A stretch of 64,000 bases of DNA from Cladosporium sp. IMV 00045 (GCA_001931905.2 MSJI02000723.1:1-64000), one strand, 5' to 3'. Positions 1-12,932 are shown, counted from the stretch's first letter. Translations and numbers: made by a program. The notes: a model not told the origin generated them from the sequence alone.

Positions 1-638
1 GGGGGGCTGTGAGTGGCATTGCATGGTGAAGAGTGAATCCGAGAGTTTGATGGTCAGTGTCGTGGTATGTATAGGTATGAAAGGGAAAGAGAAAGGTGTG
101 AAGGTCGAGATGATGATGGAGGAGAGCGAGAGAGTTAGATATCGAGATACATATCACAACAACAGTAGTGGTGGTAGTAATAATGGAAAATCAATAAAAA
201 AAAAAATAAAAAAAAAAAAAAGAGCCATTCCTAATCGTTCATCGTCGTCATCCTTTTCTGCTTCTTCTCTTTTCCCATTTCCTTTCCTTTCCTTGGAGCT
301 CCCATCAAGCCTCTTGACAGAGCTTTCAAGTGAAGACTTCTTCCACCAGCCATAATTTTTCCCATCCCATTCACTTCCCTTGCAACCTTGCTTCTTCGAG
401 CAGAGAAATCTTCCTTCGTGACATCCACCAAACAAAAATGAAAAGATGCATCGTCGTCATCAAAACCCAACCCAAAAACAAAACAAACGAGAACGCTTCA
501 CAATAGTAAAATCCGACAAATCGTCATCGTCAAACGCTGCGCTAAAAAGGGCCGAGCAAAATCGAACAAAAATCATTAGCAGAAGATGCACGCCAAATTG
601 CCAAACATAGCAAATGTAGGCATGCATGGGTGCTAATG
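1..638. other. 3' flank of the RGS gene
   Basis: No gene is seen here. The stretch is purine/pyrimidine skewed and holds an A-rich run at about 195-222, which read on the minus strand is a T-rich tract lying downstream of the RGS stop codon. It is best read as 3' untranslated and downstream flank of the minus-strand gene that ends at 639. Confidence 0.5.
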
Positions 639-1865
639 TCATTGCTGCTGATTCTGCTGCTGCCCCTGCTCGTCCTTCAACCCAGCATGACTCTTCTTCT
701 TGCCCACCTTCATCCCGCTCAGCCGCCCCAGCTTCTTCCACATATTATTGCCGCCGTCACGGCTCGTGCGCGGGCTGTGGGCGGGCGAGGCGGAAGACGA
801 TCCAAGATCGCCTATGGGCGGGCTGTGAGGCGGGGGAGTCAGAGGGCTCTCGGCGATCGGGCTGGGAGTGCTGTTGCTGTCGTCCGTCATGCCGGAGCCG
901 GACGCGCTGACGGTCGTGTCGGAGGTGCCGGAGGTGGCGGAGGCGAAGGGCGCGATGGCGCTGGGGGGTGGGTTGGAGGTGGTGGGGGAGAGGCGCATGC
1001 TGAAGCGCGCTTTGTGCAGGGTCGTTGTGAGAGTTGACGGGGCGGATTTGCGGTTGAGCATGCTGGGTGCTGAGTAGGTGTGGGCGTAGGGTTCGACTGC
1101 CGTTTGGGGCGGGGGAGAGCTGCGGACGTGGCGGCCGTGTCGTTTGAAGGTTTGAGGTGCGCTGCCGACGGTGGTTTGCGTGCCGCCTGAGAGGCTGTCG
1201 CTGGAGGTGTTGACGGGCATGGTTGAGACTGTGGGTGCTGCGGTTTGAGGGTAGCAGCTGTTGATGAACGGTACCAAGACGGACTCTTCCATGAGCTCGT
1301 AAATCTTGGCTACTGCAGGGTCCAGCTTCTCTGGGGGAGGCGGGAGATCTCCAATTTCGATGTTGAGAATGGGATCTCTCACTTCGGAGGGAAGATTTAC
1401 TTCCCTCGAACCGTTGGGCTGAATGTAGGCGTCGATTAACCGTGTCCAGAGTAATTGCACGTAATCTCTGTCCTTTGTGGGTGGTGCCTCGTCTCCGTCG
1501 GCTTTTGAAAGCATCTTCGCGTAATGTTTCTTGTAACGACCGGCATCCATTGTGAATTCCAAAGTCTCCAAGCAGTGGTTATTTGACAAGTATGCCATGA
1601 AAGCAGCCAGCGTCCAGGGTGCTGGTGATGTGTTTGCCAAGATCTCTCTCAAATTCGGTCTTCTCGGGCAATAAGGTCCATGTGCTCCGGCGACTTTCGG
1701 TATAGCAACACTCAATGGTCGCGGGGGCGACTCGTCCCCCGACATCTCGTCGGCCTCGTCTGCTGACCAGCCTTCGGTCAGGGCGGAAGGCGGGTAAAGG
1801 GAAGAGCACCGGGATGAGCTTGTGGAAGATGATGTGAACTGTGACGAAGGCTTCCGCGTGACCAT
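639..1865 (-). CDS. RGS-domain regulator of G-protein signalling (RgsA-like)
   Basis: Predicted 408-aa regulator of heterotrimeric G-protein signalling, which would speed GTP hydrolysis on a G-alpha subunit at the plasma membrane. The RGS box begins near residue 68 with RPNLREIL, continues through WTLAAFMAYL and CLETLEFTMDA, and closes near residue 200 with LVPFINSC. A polar spacer interrupts the box, as in Aspergillus RgsA-type proteins. The C-terminal half is Ser/Pro/Thr rich, of low complexity, and ends in a short poly-Gln tail. The frame stays open 25 codons upstream but only to a GTG, so I take the first ATG, at 1865; an upstream non-coding exon or a spliced N-terminus is possible. The long gene-free DNA upstream suggests extensive 5' regulatory sequence. 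The family is clear; the RgsA name is inferred from domain layout and size. Confidence 0.8.
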   Translation of the reverse strand: MVTRKPSSQFTSSSTSSSRCSSLYPPSALTEGWSADEADEMSGDESPPRPLSVAIPKVAGAHGPYCPRRPNLREILANTSPAPWTLAAFMAYLSNNHCLETLEFTMDAGRYKKHYAKMLSKADGDEAPPTKDRDYVQLLWTRLIDAYIQPNGSREVNLPSEVRDPILNIEIGDLPPPPEKLDPAVAKIYELMEESVLVPFINSCYPQTAAPTVSTMPVNTSSDSLSGGTQTTVGSAPQTFKRHGRHVRSSPPPQTAVEPYAHTYSAPSMLNRKSAPSTLTTTLHKARFSMRLSPTTSNPPPSAIAPFASATSGTSDTTVSASGSGMTDDSNSTPSPIAESPLTPPPHSPPIGDLGSSSASPAHSPRTSRDGGNNMWKKLGRLSGMKVGKKKSHAGLKDEQGQQQNQQQ

Positions 1866-2469
1866 AACGTTCCAGAAGGTGTTTTTGCAGCCGTTGCTGT
1901 GAGCGGCCTTGCGACGTTGGAGGTTAACTCCGACACGCACAGGCAGCTGTACCGAAGCCAGCTTGATGTGACGGAGACGGGCAAGGGTGCCGTCTCACTT
2001 GTACGTCCACCTTCAAACCGGGAGGTTGTTGTGTGGTGTGTCGCGGAGAGGTCGTGTGTGCGCGTGAGCGAAAGAGTGTTGGGTAAGTGGAGGGGTTGAT
2101 GGTGTTTGTATGACGTCCAGTGAGTGAAGATGCGACAACAACGACGGACCTTGCTTACGAGGCGAGGTCAGGGTGTTGTTTGGTGTTGGCAGGATGGTTG
2201 TGCGGCTCAAATCATGCAGGGACGAGATTGCGTTTGGCGGGCGGGCAGATTGCTGGCAGGTGACGGTGTGGTCCCCAACGGGAGGAATGCGTAGTACGGC
2301 AGGCACAGGCGCAGGCACGGGTGACTCAACGCGAAACGGCGAAGAGAGTGGGTGTGCGGGCTGCGGCAGTAGCAGACTGCGTGAGTGAGGAGCCAGTAGT
2401 GGTGAGTAGAGTTGGGTGGTGCGCGGCAAGGAAGCGCTGTGTACGACTCTGGTGGTGGAGGAGGTGGTG

Positions 2470-2487
2470 GTCGTCGTCGTCGTCGTA
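2470..2487. repeat. GTC trinucleotide microsatellite
   Basis: Perfect GTC units repeated about six times in the non-coding DNA upstream of the RGS gene. Confidence 0.75.
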
Positions 2488-3056
2488 GTGTCGAGAGAGA
2501 ATGAGGTTAGTTAGTTAGGCCAGGCGGGCGGCGGGCGGCTGCGCGAATAGGCGAATGCTGTTAGGTGCAGGAGGAGAGTCTGGGTGGGAAGACGAATTAA
2601 GATTATGGTCGAAGCGTCGCCGGGGCCGTGTGAGAAAAACGGCCGAGATATGCAGAGGCCTCTGTCCCTTCGCTCTGGAGATAGGTGAGAACGGATGATG
2701 GGAAGAGAGTGCGGGAGGGTGGTGTTGACGCGTGCGTTCGGATGGACTGCAGGGTTGCGAGGGTGTGGAATGCGCTGGGCGGGACTTTGTCGGCGGGCAA
2801 GGCTGAGACAGGCGAGACAGGGAGCCTCAGCGAAACGGCAGCCGGAAAGCAAGTCCGCGGAGGGAGTAATAAGGTATAGAGTAGGAGGTTTGAAGGAGAG
2901 AGAAAAAGGTATAAGGCCGTGTGTGTGGCGACAGATAGGCAGGTGTGGTTGGAGTGTGGTTTAGAAGCAATGCCGAGCCATAGATGAGATGCAGGAAGAG
3001 GAGGAGTAGAGCAGATGAGGGATGATCACAGCGTGCAGTAAGCCTCGCAGGTGCAG

Positions 3057-3112
3057 CAAGCAAGCAGGCAGGCAGGCGGGCGGGCAGGTGGGCAGGCGGG
3101 CAGACAGAGGCG
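3057..3112. repeat. GGCA/GGCG-rich microsatellite
   Basis: Degenerate tetranucleotide repeat made of GGCA and GGCG units, G-rich on the plus strand, in the gene-poor region. Confidence 0.75.
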
Positions 3113-6100
3113 AAATGCGAATGGCGAGTGAGTGAATGAAAGGGTGGTGCGTAGGAGGTGGGAAGTGGTCGACTAGCAGTAGTGGTCTCCAACAGCACTA
3201 CTTCACTTCCCGACGAACTCTCTGCCTGAGCGGGCGATAGACAGATAGTACTACCTAGCTAGAGCTGCTAATCAGAGGCGCTGGGCGTCCTCTTCTACTA
3301 GCAAGCAGTAGGCAGGGCTGGCGGTAATAGTAGATCCGCTAGCAGGACGGATGCTCGTGCAGGGAGAGGTGTCGTAGCTGTGCATCGATTGATTGAAAAC
3401 GATTGACCAAATTGATTGATGATTGATGAATTGACTAAGGTCTTTGCCCTTCTGTTCTCCTTCTCCCGCTGTTCGATGCGAAGGGCGCGCCAATGAGAGG
3501 CGACAGGCGACGCCATGACACAAGGTTAAGGCGGAACGTGCATGCGAGCTAGAGCTTCCTTCCAACCAGAACCATACTGCAAGAGGTTAGGACAATGCAG
3601 GCGTGCGCATTGAAGGTGACGATGGGGGGTGCTTTGACTTGCTTTGACTCTCGCGGCCTGCAGCGCGCCGATTCCACGCTGTTTCGAGAAGAACGTCGGC
3701 CATCCACACGGACACGCTGGGCCAGCCAGTCATCACTCGACCCAGTCTCGCCCACGCCCACTCTCGCCTACCCGCCCCAGCCCTGCACACGAGACGCTCT
3801 CTCATTCCCTTCTATTCCCTTCCTTCGCCCGTGCTCTCTTTCTCTTACAGGACTACACTCCCAACAGTCACCACCGTCAATTTCCACCTCGTTTGTTGAC
3901 CGTCTTTGTCTGCCAGCCAGGCGGGAAGACAGACCGTGCGGCATGCCGAACACGGCTCGACTACTTTTCCTTCTCTCATTCATGTCCATACCTCATCGGC
4001 GATCTGGCACAAGCGGCGCCCTAGGCGGCATTCACGGTCAATGACGCTATTCTGCCTGGTGACCGACGGCGCCGGCGGCAGTGAGAAAATGATGCTAGCA
4101 CTATGGTTAGATAGCCTTTTAGTGCCCTCTCGCTCCACACGCTCAGGGCAGGGCCATGTCGCTTCAGCTGGCCTCACGATGCACTCACCACCTACTACTG
4201 CTGTACGACCGTGATGGACGCACGTGAGCCGCCTGGGCGTGCCCATTGACACGGTGGTATTTTCTTTCGAATTTTTTTCTTCTTCGTACCCAACACGTTT
4301 GCCACCCGCTCTTGCATCCAGAGTCATCAATCCGTCTCACGCGAATCCCTCGCCAAATACTTCCATTAGAAAACAAAAGAACCATCACCCACGCCCGTCA
4401 GCACGCTTTACCGCCCCAAAGCAAAGGTGAAACCCTACCTTGACATCACGTCAGCGCGTGCTCACACGAGAGCTCTGTGATCGTCAGCAGACGATACGCC
4501 GTCTCGCCCCCGCTTCTCTCGTGTGAGAGAGAAAGTCGAATGAAAAAGCCATCCGTGCCGGGCCCCCCCTCTTAACGCCTCCGAAAACAATCCCAGACGA
4601 AACCCTCGTCTCCACAGCGCCAGGCGCACCGAAGCCTTCCAGAAGCCTTCCCTCTCGAGTAAGGCTTTGTCCTCGCTTCGTCTTTGGCTCCGTCCGCTGC
4701 CGCGTACTGCGTTCAAGACCGTGAATCTACCAGATCGTGGAATGTCACTGATCGCGATCTTTGCACTTCGGAGCGATTGTGCAAGAAAAGTCCCCTACGA
4801 ATCCTTTGACGATCCTGTTGCCGTCGCCGACAACGCCTTTCCTCCTCGTAAGCCCCTTCAAGCTTTTGTGTCCCGCTAGTTTCTGCACACAGCAGCTATT
4901 CCTCCCCATCGCAGAGCCGCAAGAGGCGTTGCTATATGCAATTTCATGCATATACCCCTTCATGCTCCGTCAATGTTTCTAACCAGCTTGGTTACTATCG
5001 CTACGCCTACGCGTCCTCCCCTTCACTCTTCCCCTGCCCATCAATAAGAATCCGCGCCAAACTCTCACGGATCTCGTCATCCAAAGAAATCGAGATTCGG
5101 ACCTTCTATTCCCCACTGACCTTCGCCTATCTCACAACACAAAATCATGTAATCATGAGCCCGTCGCGCCTAGGAGGTACGATCTCAAACTCTCGTGTCT
5201 GTCGCGATCCCAGCCGCAAAGCTTGATATTCGCAATAGTAGGGCACAATATCGAGAACAGAGAGATCTCGTGCAGACGCGTCCTCCTCCTCTTCGCGAAC
5301 CCCATATCGTCGAATTCAGTTCAGCCTCTAGCTTGTTAAACTTTCACTCATCTCGACTTTATCTCTTCACGCGAACGTGAGGCTACCAGGTTACGAAGGC
5401 CGCCCTATCTACGACATAAGATAGCCCTACCTCCTACTATAGTGCGCGCACTGTGGATATGCCTTGCATGCATGCACTCGCCGAACAGAGTATATGGCAG
5501 CCGCCAGCGGTTCTGCGCCGCCCCGCCCCGGTGTGCTCGTGCATGGCGCTGCCCGCTCTCCGGAGGCTTTTTCGGAGGCACTACTTTCTCTTGATGAACT
5601 AGGAGGTTTTTCTCGCGGAGTCCGTAAGTTGTTGGACAACGAAGCTAGCTGTTTGATCTACGACCCCCGGAGACCAGGAGTTGGGTGCTTGCGTGAAGTT
5701 TTTTTTTCGCGCGATTGGTTCGGGGTATCATACCTCCGTTATCGCGAGTGAGGGAATGTCATCGTCGAGGAGTGGATGGCCAGTTCGCCCTTCAGGCCAT
5801 ATGCTTCTCTCGTCTACCTCGCTTCAGCATATGAACGTGAACACGTCAAGGTGTTATTCAGAGATCGTCGGAATCCACACGCAGCACCATCACCTGCAAT
5901 TCCCAAGTCTTTCGTTCCTTCGATATTTTCCTTTTATCTTGCTTGGGTCGGACTATTGCTATTCAATCGATCAATGATCGGGCTTGCAACACTCCGTCTT
6001 TCTCGCCCTCACACGCCGTAGATTTAGTGAACGGCAGGCGGCGATTTCGATGCCGTCGTCGCGTGCCCAAGAAGGTCCAGCCGTATGTTTTCCCTCTGAC

Positions 6101-9100
6101 ATCTCCCCGATCGCAGATTTTCCCGCCCTTGCCCTGACGGCCATACATCTTGAAAGGACCGGTAGCTCAGAGAGACCAAGTCTTCGAACCGTTCTGGTCC
6201 CTCTAGCAGTAATCAGTGACATCCTTCTACCGGGAAGTGTAATTGATCCTCCACATACGTCCTCTTGGAGCGCCCGACGTCGTCCGGCAGTCGCAAACGG
6301 CATGCGATTCAGGGAGCGGTTATAGGAGGCAGTAGGCAGTAGTGGTGGTGGAAGTAGGAAAGTCTTTTTCGGGCTTAGGCGGTGTGTGCTTGTCTGCAGA
6401 GAAACCACATCCCGAGAAATCGATCTTCGATCTGAGATGTGGTCGGGGGAAATTGGGGATCTAGAAGAGATCTGCGGCGTGGTTGCATAAAAGCTTTGTG
6501 TGTCATTCATGGTGTTTGCATCCTTGACCCTGCTACTTGTCTGTAGTATGGAGGCACGTGAGGTAGTCCTAGGTGGAGGAGTTTGATCTACAGTACTATA
6601 CGGCAAGTTAGCTTCTGTTCAATGCAGGCCCCGAGAGGATTTCTTTACCTTCCCTTCCTCTCACTCCAATCCTTCGCGTCCACCGGCGGTCATGCTACGA
6701 ACAGTAGCTTCCTTCCCAGCAGCGCACTACACCTCACTACTGCTGCCTAACAGACAGCCACCCGAGGTTTCGTAGGATTTCTTCCATGAATGTGCAAACG
6801 CACATGGCCGCCGAACACGCCTGCTTCCACGATTCACCCGTCAGTCGCATGGCATCGCATGGGCGTCGGCTATTGCTAGTTCTCAATACTGTTGCCGTAA
6901 CCGGTGGGTTGCTCTACTGATACTGCTACTCCCGCTGTCTCGATATACACTAGTTACTCGAGTCTCTGCACTTCAATGGATGGCCATGACGATGGATCGA
7001 CTAGCGAGTAAAGGTCCTAACGATGTCCTTAAGCAGACCTTTTCTTCGGGGAAAGCAAGCATTTCGAAGACGCTAATGCCAAGTCATTTCTTCCCCTGGG
7101 TCTGTTCCACATCAAAGGAAAACCAGAAGATAAGTCCACCTCTTCGGTGAAGGTATACCAGCATCTCCCAGTTTTCAAATCTATCACATGTCTCTCCCCT
7201 CCTATTCCCGGAGCCGGGAAGGATTTCATCTGTGCTCTCCTCCGGTAACAGCACTAACGATTCCGTTCGCTTCTGCAATCGATGTGCTGATATAGCCCGC
7301 CTGAGTCGTCTGTTTGGCCCCGATATCGCTTCATGATTCATGTCATACCAGAAAAAAAGTATGGTCCCGCACTGCTTCTTCTCATTCCCCGACGAAACAG
7401 ACCATCGGGGTCCGGATATCCCCCAAAGCCTTTCGGGGAATGATCGAAATAGCGGCAACAGAAGTGAAAGGGCACACAGATCAATTTCTTGCCCCCACGA
7501 ACGACGTTTGGGGACATTCGTCTCGTCTGGACCTTTCGCTATCCATCCCCGTTCAGCCCCATCGGTTCGCTTGGGAAGTATTTCTTGCATGGAAGATGCG
7601 AAGCTCCGAGCGCTTCGTCCTGGCCGTTGTTATCCGATCGTCTATCAATGGCATCCGGCTTGGTCGTGTTCTGGACTCTGTTCCTTCCGTATTGGTGCAG
7701 GCCTTGGTCAACACCTTGGTGTGAATTGACAGTACAGTACAAGTATGTATGGGGGCATTAGTTTTCGCCAGCGAGTCTGAAGGATGATGCGGCCTTGCCC
7801 GTTGAGAGGGAGGGATTGATCAATTGTTTGGTTGTTTGCTTGTTTGTCTGCGTTGGCTTGTTAGATGTCCACTCCCTCGCATGCGACAGAATTTGACCGA
7901 ATGAAGCGACCTCAAGCTCTTGTTCTGTTTGTCTTGTTCGCTTGTTTCCAGTCAACTACATCCCGCATCCTGTGTCTACCCTCCATCCTCGTCATCGAAG
8001 CAGACATTCCCGCCCAATTCCGCAAAGCATTCAATCGTCTTCTCCATTCCCCGAGCCGCTAGACATCAGCCCCGTCTCCAGAGGCGTTCGCCAGACTTTC
8101 TGACCCTTGCCCCGACGCTCGCCTCTTTCCGTCAGGAGCACTTTCTCGATTGAGTATGTACATGCTTTGTGGCGCCTGTCATTGCACTTCTGAAGCCGTC
8201 TGGCTGCTTCTTGAGAGGTATGGAGGAGCGGCCTCGATTGTTCGCTTAGATTGTTGCTCGCCTATCTTGACATTCAGTAGTGAGCGAACGTGAAAGTCCG
8301 GGCTGATGGGTCAGAGCGCTGAGGAGGGTAGGTGTATGCGGGTTGGCGTGGATGACAGACGAGGGTCAGAGAGAGTCGGGGTCTTACAGTTTTTGGTTTT
8401 GGTTGAGTCATGAAATGGATACGAACTGGATCTACAGGGCTGATGGGGTATTTGTTGGGATCTAAAACTTCTGTCGCTTTGGCCTATTCGACTGTGCTGC
8501 TGTATGCTTTGATCGATTGTTGAGACAGCGGATGTGGATGAGGAGGATGTTCTATTCCTGACCATACGTGTCCGACTGCAAAGCACTTTCGCGGTAATAG
8601 ACCCTTACTTGCAAAGGGCATGCTCGTATGAGGGTTCGTCTTTTCCTACTTTCATTCTTCGACGATCAGTTGACGGTAACGACTGATGGACTGGTAATTT
8701 TAGGCCTCCGTTGCCCCGTCTTGCTATATGGTAACTGGCACATCTCATCAGATAATCATGATCACCCGCAGATAGGTTACAAGCAAGCTACATCATACCA
8801 GCCCGCCGATAAGAAAGCAACTAAGTGAAAGGATGACAGAAGCTAATCTAAAGACACGAAAGCGAAAGGTAACATCGCACTGTGATCCTCCTCGCGTACA
8901 CTAGAACCCTTGCCGGTGGTACATTGCGACGTGAATGGGAGCTGTATTTCCCTTCTACTTCCCCTCTATGATCCCGAACAAGCTCTACATTGGTAATAAA
9001 GAGATGACCTCTTGACGAGACTGTTCGCGATATATCTGTTAGACGTCAAGTGCTGCATCTCTCTTTTCTTCAAAGATTAGTCTTACTATTTTTTTTTTTT

Positions 9101-9243
9101 TTTCTCGCTTTGCAAGGAAGCAAAATTTGTTGTTGCTTTTGATGATTTTACATACATTCATTATGAAACTTGTTGCAGCTCTGCCCTCGACAATTCTATC
9201 CTTCTCTTCTATACTGCCTCCGGGCGAACCAACCTCAGAAGAT

Positions 9244-10653
9244 CTATTGCCCAGCAAGTGCCTTCTTGACAGCCTCGATCTGCTCCAGAACGGCACTCTT
9301 GCTGGTACCACCCTTGGCGGAGCGCATCTCGACGGATTTCTGATAATCGAAAACGGCCATGATATCCTTCTCAAACCGCTTGTCGACGCCCTGCAACTGC
9401 TCGAAAGTGAGCTGATCCATAGGCGTGTCCTCCTTCTCAGCCAAAGCCACGCACTGGCCCGAAATGTGGTGCGTCTCGCGGAAAGGCACGCCCTTGCGCA
9501 CGAGGTAATCGGCCAAATCGGTCGCGAGCATGTCCGGCGTGAGCGACTTGAGCATGTTCTTCGGCTGCACGGCGAGCGTGCTCAGCACGCCCGTCGCGAT
9601 CTGCGTGCTGTCGCCGACGGTCTTGATGTGGTCGAGCAGGGGCTCGACGGACTCTTGCAGGTCTTTGTTGTACGTCGAGGGGATGCCCTTGACGCTCATC
9701 ATCAGGCCGGTCATTTGGCCGAAGGCGCGGCCGGCTTTGCCGCGGATGAGTTCGAGGGAGTCCGGGTTTTTCTTTTGAGGCATCAGAGAGGAGCCTGTCG
9801 AGTAGGCGTCGGCGAGCTTGACGAAGCCGAATTCCGCGGAGGAGTAGATGATTAGGTCCTCTGCCCAGCGGGAGAAGTGCATCATCAGGGTGGAGCCCCA
9901 TTGCATGGTCTCGACGACGAAGTCGCGGTCGGACACGCCGGCCATGGAGTTCATGATCAGGCCGTCGAATCCGAGCTCCTTCGCGATCGCCTCGCGGTCG
10001 ATGTTGAAGGGGTTGCCGGCGAGCGCACCGCAGCCGAGAGGGGACTTGTTCACGCGCGCCTTCAGCTCTCGTAGTCTCTGCAGGTCGGCGGAGAAGAATG
10101 ACCCGTACATGAGCATCCAGTGGCTCCATCTGATGGGCTGGGCGCGCTGCAGGTGCGTGTATCCGGGCATGACGTGCTCAATATCCTTCTCGGCGCGGGC
10201 AGCGATGACCTTGAGGAAATCCACCAGATAGCCCTCAAGAATGTCCAGCTGGTCGCGCAGCCACAGACGCATGTCCGTCGCGACCTGATCGTTCCTGCTG
10301 CGTCCCGTGTGCAGCTTGCCCGCGATGTCCTTGCCGATGATCTCGCCCAGTCTCCTCTCGTTCGCGGTGTGGATGTCCTCGTCGACGCCCGGCTGGATCT
10401 TGAAAGTGTTGTCCTGCCATTCCTTGAGGATCTGCTGGAAGCCGCGCTCGATTTCGGAGAATTCGTGCTCGGTCAGCAGGCCGTTGTTCTTGTTGGCGCG
10501 GGCATAGGCGATGCTGCCGCGGATGTCCTGCGAGTGGAAGTTGCGGTCGAAGTAGATGGACTCGTTGTATTGGGTCATGATCGGGTCCTGGCCGCCGGTG
10601 AAGCGACCTCCCCAGAGCTTGCCAGCTGAGGGAGCGTTTTGTTCGCTGGCCAT
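9244..10653 (-). CDS. ARG4: Argininosuccinate lyase
   Basis: Cleaves argininosuccinate to arginine and fumarate, the last step of arginine synthesis; homotetrameric enzyme. Single exon, 469 aa, the usual length. It opens with GKLWGGRF and carries [14 protein letters not shown] near residue 115, [11 protein letters not shown] near 160 and the fumarase/aspartase-superfamily signature [11 protein letters not shown] near residue 290, which holds the catalytic serine loop. The first ATG matches the family N-terminus. It is divergent from VFA1, with 305 bp between the two starts. That gap contains a CCAAT box and a near-consensus Gcn4/CpcA element, consistent with general amino-acid control. No defect is visible. 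Confidence 0.97.
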   Translation of the reverse strand: MASEQNAPSAGKLWGGRFTGGQDPIMTQYNESIYFDRNFHSQDIRGSIAYARANKNNGLLTEHEFSEIERGFQQILKEWQDNTFKIQPGVDEDIHTANERRLGEIIGKDIAGKLHTGRSRNDQVATDMRLWLRDQLDILEGYLVDFLKVIAARAEKDIEHVMPGYTHLQRAQPIRWSHWMLMYGSFFSADLQRLRELKARVNKSPLGCGALAGNPFNIDREAIAKELGFDGLIMNSMAGVSDRDFVVETMQWGSTLMMHFSRWAEDLIIYSSAEFGFVKLADAYSTGSSLMPQKKNPDSLELIRGKAGRAFGQMTGLMMSVKGIPSTYNKDLQESVEPLLDHIKTVGDSTQIATGVLSTLAVQPKNMLKSLTPDMLATDLADYLVRKGVPFRETHHISGQCVALAEKEDTPMDQLTFEQLQGVDKRFEKDIMAVFDYQKSVEMRSAKGGTSKSAVLEQIEAVKKALAGQ

Positions 10654-10958
10654 GGTTGTGGTGTGTGGATGGCGATTGTAATCAGTGTGATATTACAGTT
10701 CTACCGGGGCGTGCAATCCAAAATGGGAGTTTCAATGGATGGTCAAAGGATCAAGGGGAGACGATTGGGATGATGAGTCGAGAGCGAGAACGGAAATCTT
10801 GAGCCCTTATCGATAAGCGTCTGTCCCTGCTTCGGCCGGCTTGTGGGGTGCTCCACACGAGTGACGCCTGATGCTTGACAACACCTGATCCTTTTCGTTT
10901 ACTCCGCAAAAGTCTTGACAGTTTGGAAAGGATTTAGCCAAAACCACCGCTCTTCGCC
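10654..10958. promoter_or_regulatory. Divergent ARG4/VFA1 promoter region
   Basis: 305-bp shared upstream region. ATTGG at 10764-10768 is a CCAAT box in the ARG4 orientation, about 110 bp before its ATG. TGAGTC at 10774-10779 matches the Gcn4/CpcA consensus TGASTCA except for its last base. Assignment to ARG4 regulation is inferred from the known control of arginine genes in fungi. Confidence 0.45.
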
Positions 10959-11504
10959 ATGGCGTCACAGAACCTATATCACCGTAGACTGGTCGCTGAA
11001 AGTACCGGCAAGGCCTGCTGGATCTGCTACAAGCCTTCCTCGACCGTACTAATCACACCGGAGAGCGACGACTGGTTCCACATCTGCCCGGGGCATCTGA
11101 CAGACCGCAAATTTGCGATCCCTAAGGATGAAGAGGACATGGCGAAGAAGAAGCGGGAAGAAGAGCTTGAGAAAGAAATCGAAGCTGTGAAGAAGGAGTT
11201 CGAAGAAAAGCAGCGAAAGAAGAAGGAGAAGCGCAAGGAAAAGGACGCCGAGAAAGATAAGAAGAAGGACGAACAGAAGGAGGACGAAAAGGACGAGAAG
11301 GAGAAGGCGGAGAAGTTGAAGGAGTTGGAGCAGAAGAAGGAGCCTGCTAAGGCTGCTGTGCAAGGGCCGCGGATTTTTGAGCTGCACAAGAATTTCTACC
11401 AGATGCGACTTCAGAAGAAGCGTGATGCTGAGATGGCGAAGAAGAACAGGGACAGGCTGCGCGCGCCTGGTGCTTTTCCAAGCGTACCCACTGGAAATCC
11501 TTGA
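10959..11504 (+). CDS. VFA1: Vps4-associated protein 1 (Vfa1-like)
   Basis: 181-aa homologue of Vfa1, a small factor that binds the MIT domain of the AAA ATPase Vps4 and acts in ESCRT-dependent endosomal sorting. The N-terminus has a Cys/His cluster (CWIC near residue 20 and CPGH near residue 45) followed by a very long charged Lys/Glu helix, residues 58-130, probably coiled coil. The conserved C-terminal block is LHKNFYQMRLQKKRD, near residue 145, which in the family is the Vps4-binding end. Single exon, with a start in good context (gccATGG). Divergent from ARG4; no functional link is implied. Confidence 0.88.
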   Translation: MASQNLYHRRLVAESTGKACWICYKPSSTVLITPESDDWFHICPGHLTDRKFAIPKDEEDMAKKKREEELEKEIEAVKKEFEEKQRKKKEKRKEKDAEKDKKKDEQKEDEKDEKEKAEKLKELEQKKEPAKAAVQGPRIFELHKNFYQMRLQKKRDAEMAKKNRDRLRAPGAFPSVPTGNP

Positions 11505-12906
11505 ATGCTTCATCGATAGGTTATGTGCGATATCCAATATTTTTCGACATGCCGGCGGAGCTGAACCCAAATCTGGACGATGTCATCACTTCAGAGTGAT
11601 TCTCATTGGTGTCGAGGATTATCCAGGGCGGTGCATGGATACTATCCTACGAAGACGACATCGATCAAGCGCGTTTTTATCTTGGTCTGTCAAGCATGAA
11701 GAGGGCCACCAACAGCAGACACCTTGCATACATTCCCTCCGGGTGTTTTCAAAATCACCGCTCAGCACAGACAATCGGCACGAGGTCGGCGTACTGTCTC
11801 CGCTTACCAGGAAGCCATAATTCGACGACTACGACAATGTCATTCTGGCTTTGGCATATTCATATCTCGACCCATTCTGTGTCATAGAATGGCCAAAATC
11901 ATTTCATCTACTGGCTTGCTCGGCTGGTAGACCAACACGGCTTATCTTCAAGATGGCAGTTTCGACAAGTTACTTGGCTGTCTGCTCTTTGACGCCATAC
12001 GAATACAAGCAACCAAACCCCGCTGCCCCAGAGCCGGCAATGGTGGCCAAGTGCTCGGCGCCGGCACTATTGGGCACCAGATCGTCCGACATGTTCCCTC
12101 AGCCAAGCTTCTACCGTGCATCATATGCCCAAGCTTAGACGACAAGCGGTCACGGCATGTCAATGAATGCCGTGCCATCTCAAAGGCATCCATGCCGAGC
12201 CTTTCGGCTCGACCGCAAATCGGGCTCGCCGTGCTACATATATCCCGACCGCTTTGCCGCTTTCCCTCATTAAAGTCATGCGCAATCGAAGGATGTTTTC
12301 AGCAGGCACTGCAAGACGCGTTGCGATTTGTATCATTTCAACTCCACCAAAGATACGTTTCGATGATTGAGTTGTTGGAAAAGTTGCATGGAGCGCGCAG
12401 ATGCACTTGAAGAACTTTACGCACAGGCAATGTATGTCACAGGAACATCTAATGTTTTAGAAAGCAGCCATACTAGGTATGGATAGCCCTTTGCAGCTGT
12501 CTCCAAAGCGCTCCATTGTTGCATGCGCCCTCGCGAGTGACTGAATGCTTCCTCATCTCGTGTCAACATTGGCACTGCAGTCTTCACGCAAGGCCGCGTT
12601 TATAATCCTTACCTGAGTTCACAAACAATACCCCGGAATCCACGTCGTGCTGTCACGCAGTCGTCAGTACATTCAACGATCACGGTGTCGCCGACACTCA
12701 TTCCTCTTGGCAACAACTCCTTTTTCAATCACGTAGAGTTTCCCTCACATCACCAACCCCCCAAAGAGGCAACTGCCCTCGAATTCAGCTTCACGAAGAC
12801 ATCGTCGGTGACGCCTCCTCAGCTCTTGGCAAAGACGCCTACCGTGATCATCATTAAGCACCATCAGTCGCATGCCAGCTACTCAATCCCATCCGCATCA
12901 GTGGCG

Positions 12907-12932
12907 AACATAACGTAACATAACATAACATA
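12907..12932. repeat. AACAT short tandem repeat
   Basis: Four to five near-perfect AACAT/AACGT units in intergenic DNA. Confidence 0.7.

Larger units (their letters stand above)
1866..9243. other. Gene-poor 7.4-kb region upstream of the RGS gene
   Basis: No convincing gene was found on either strand. Open frames are short, overlap each other in several frames and lack recognisable domains. Many segments are C/T-rich on one strand, typical of fungal promoters and long leaders. It includes a GGCA-rich microsatellite (3057-3112), a GTC repeat (about 2470-2487) and a T run at about 9085-9105, which lies just past the stop of the argininosuccinate lyase gene. Confidence 0.45.

Noticed and set aside
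6156..6200. A GGACC...GGTCC stem enclosing a GGTAGCTCAG A-box-like and a TTCGAACC B-box-like sequence
   Set aside because: Only about 45 nt, with no room for an anticodon arm; a chance match or a very degraded tRNA at best.
9127..10629. Long plus-strand open frames opposite the argininosuccinate lyase gene
   Set aside because: Antisense shadows of a GC-rich coding region; no domain in those frames.
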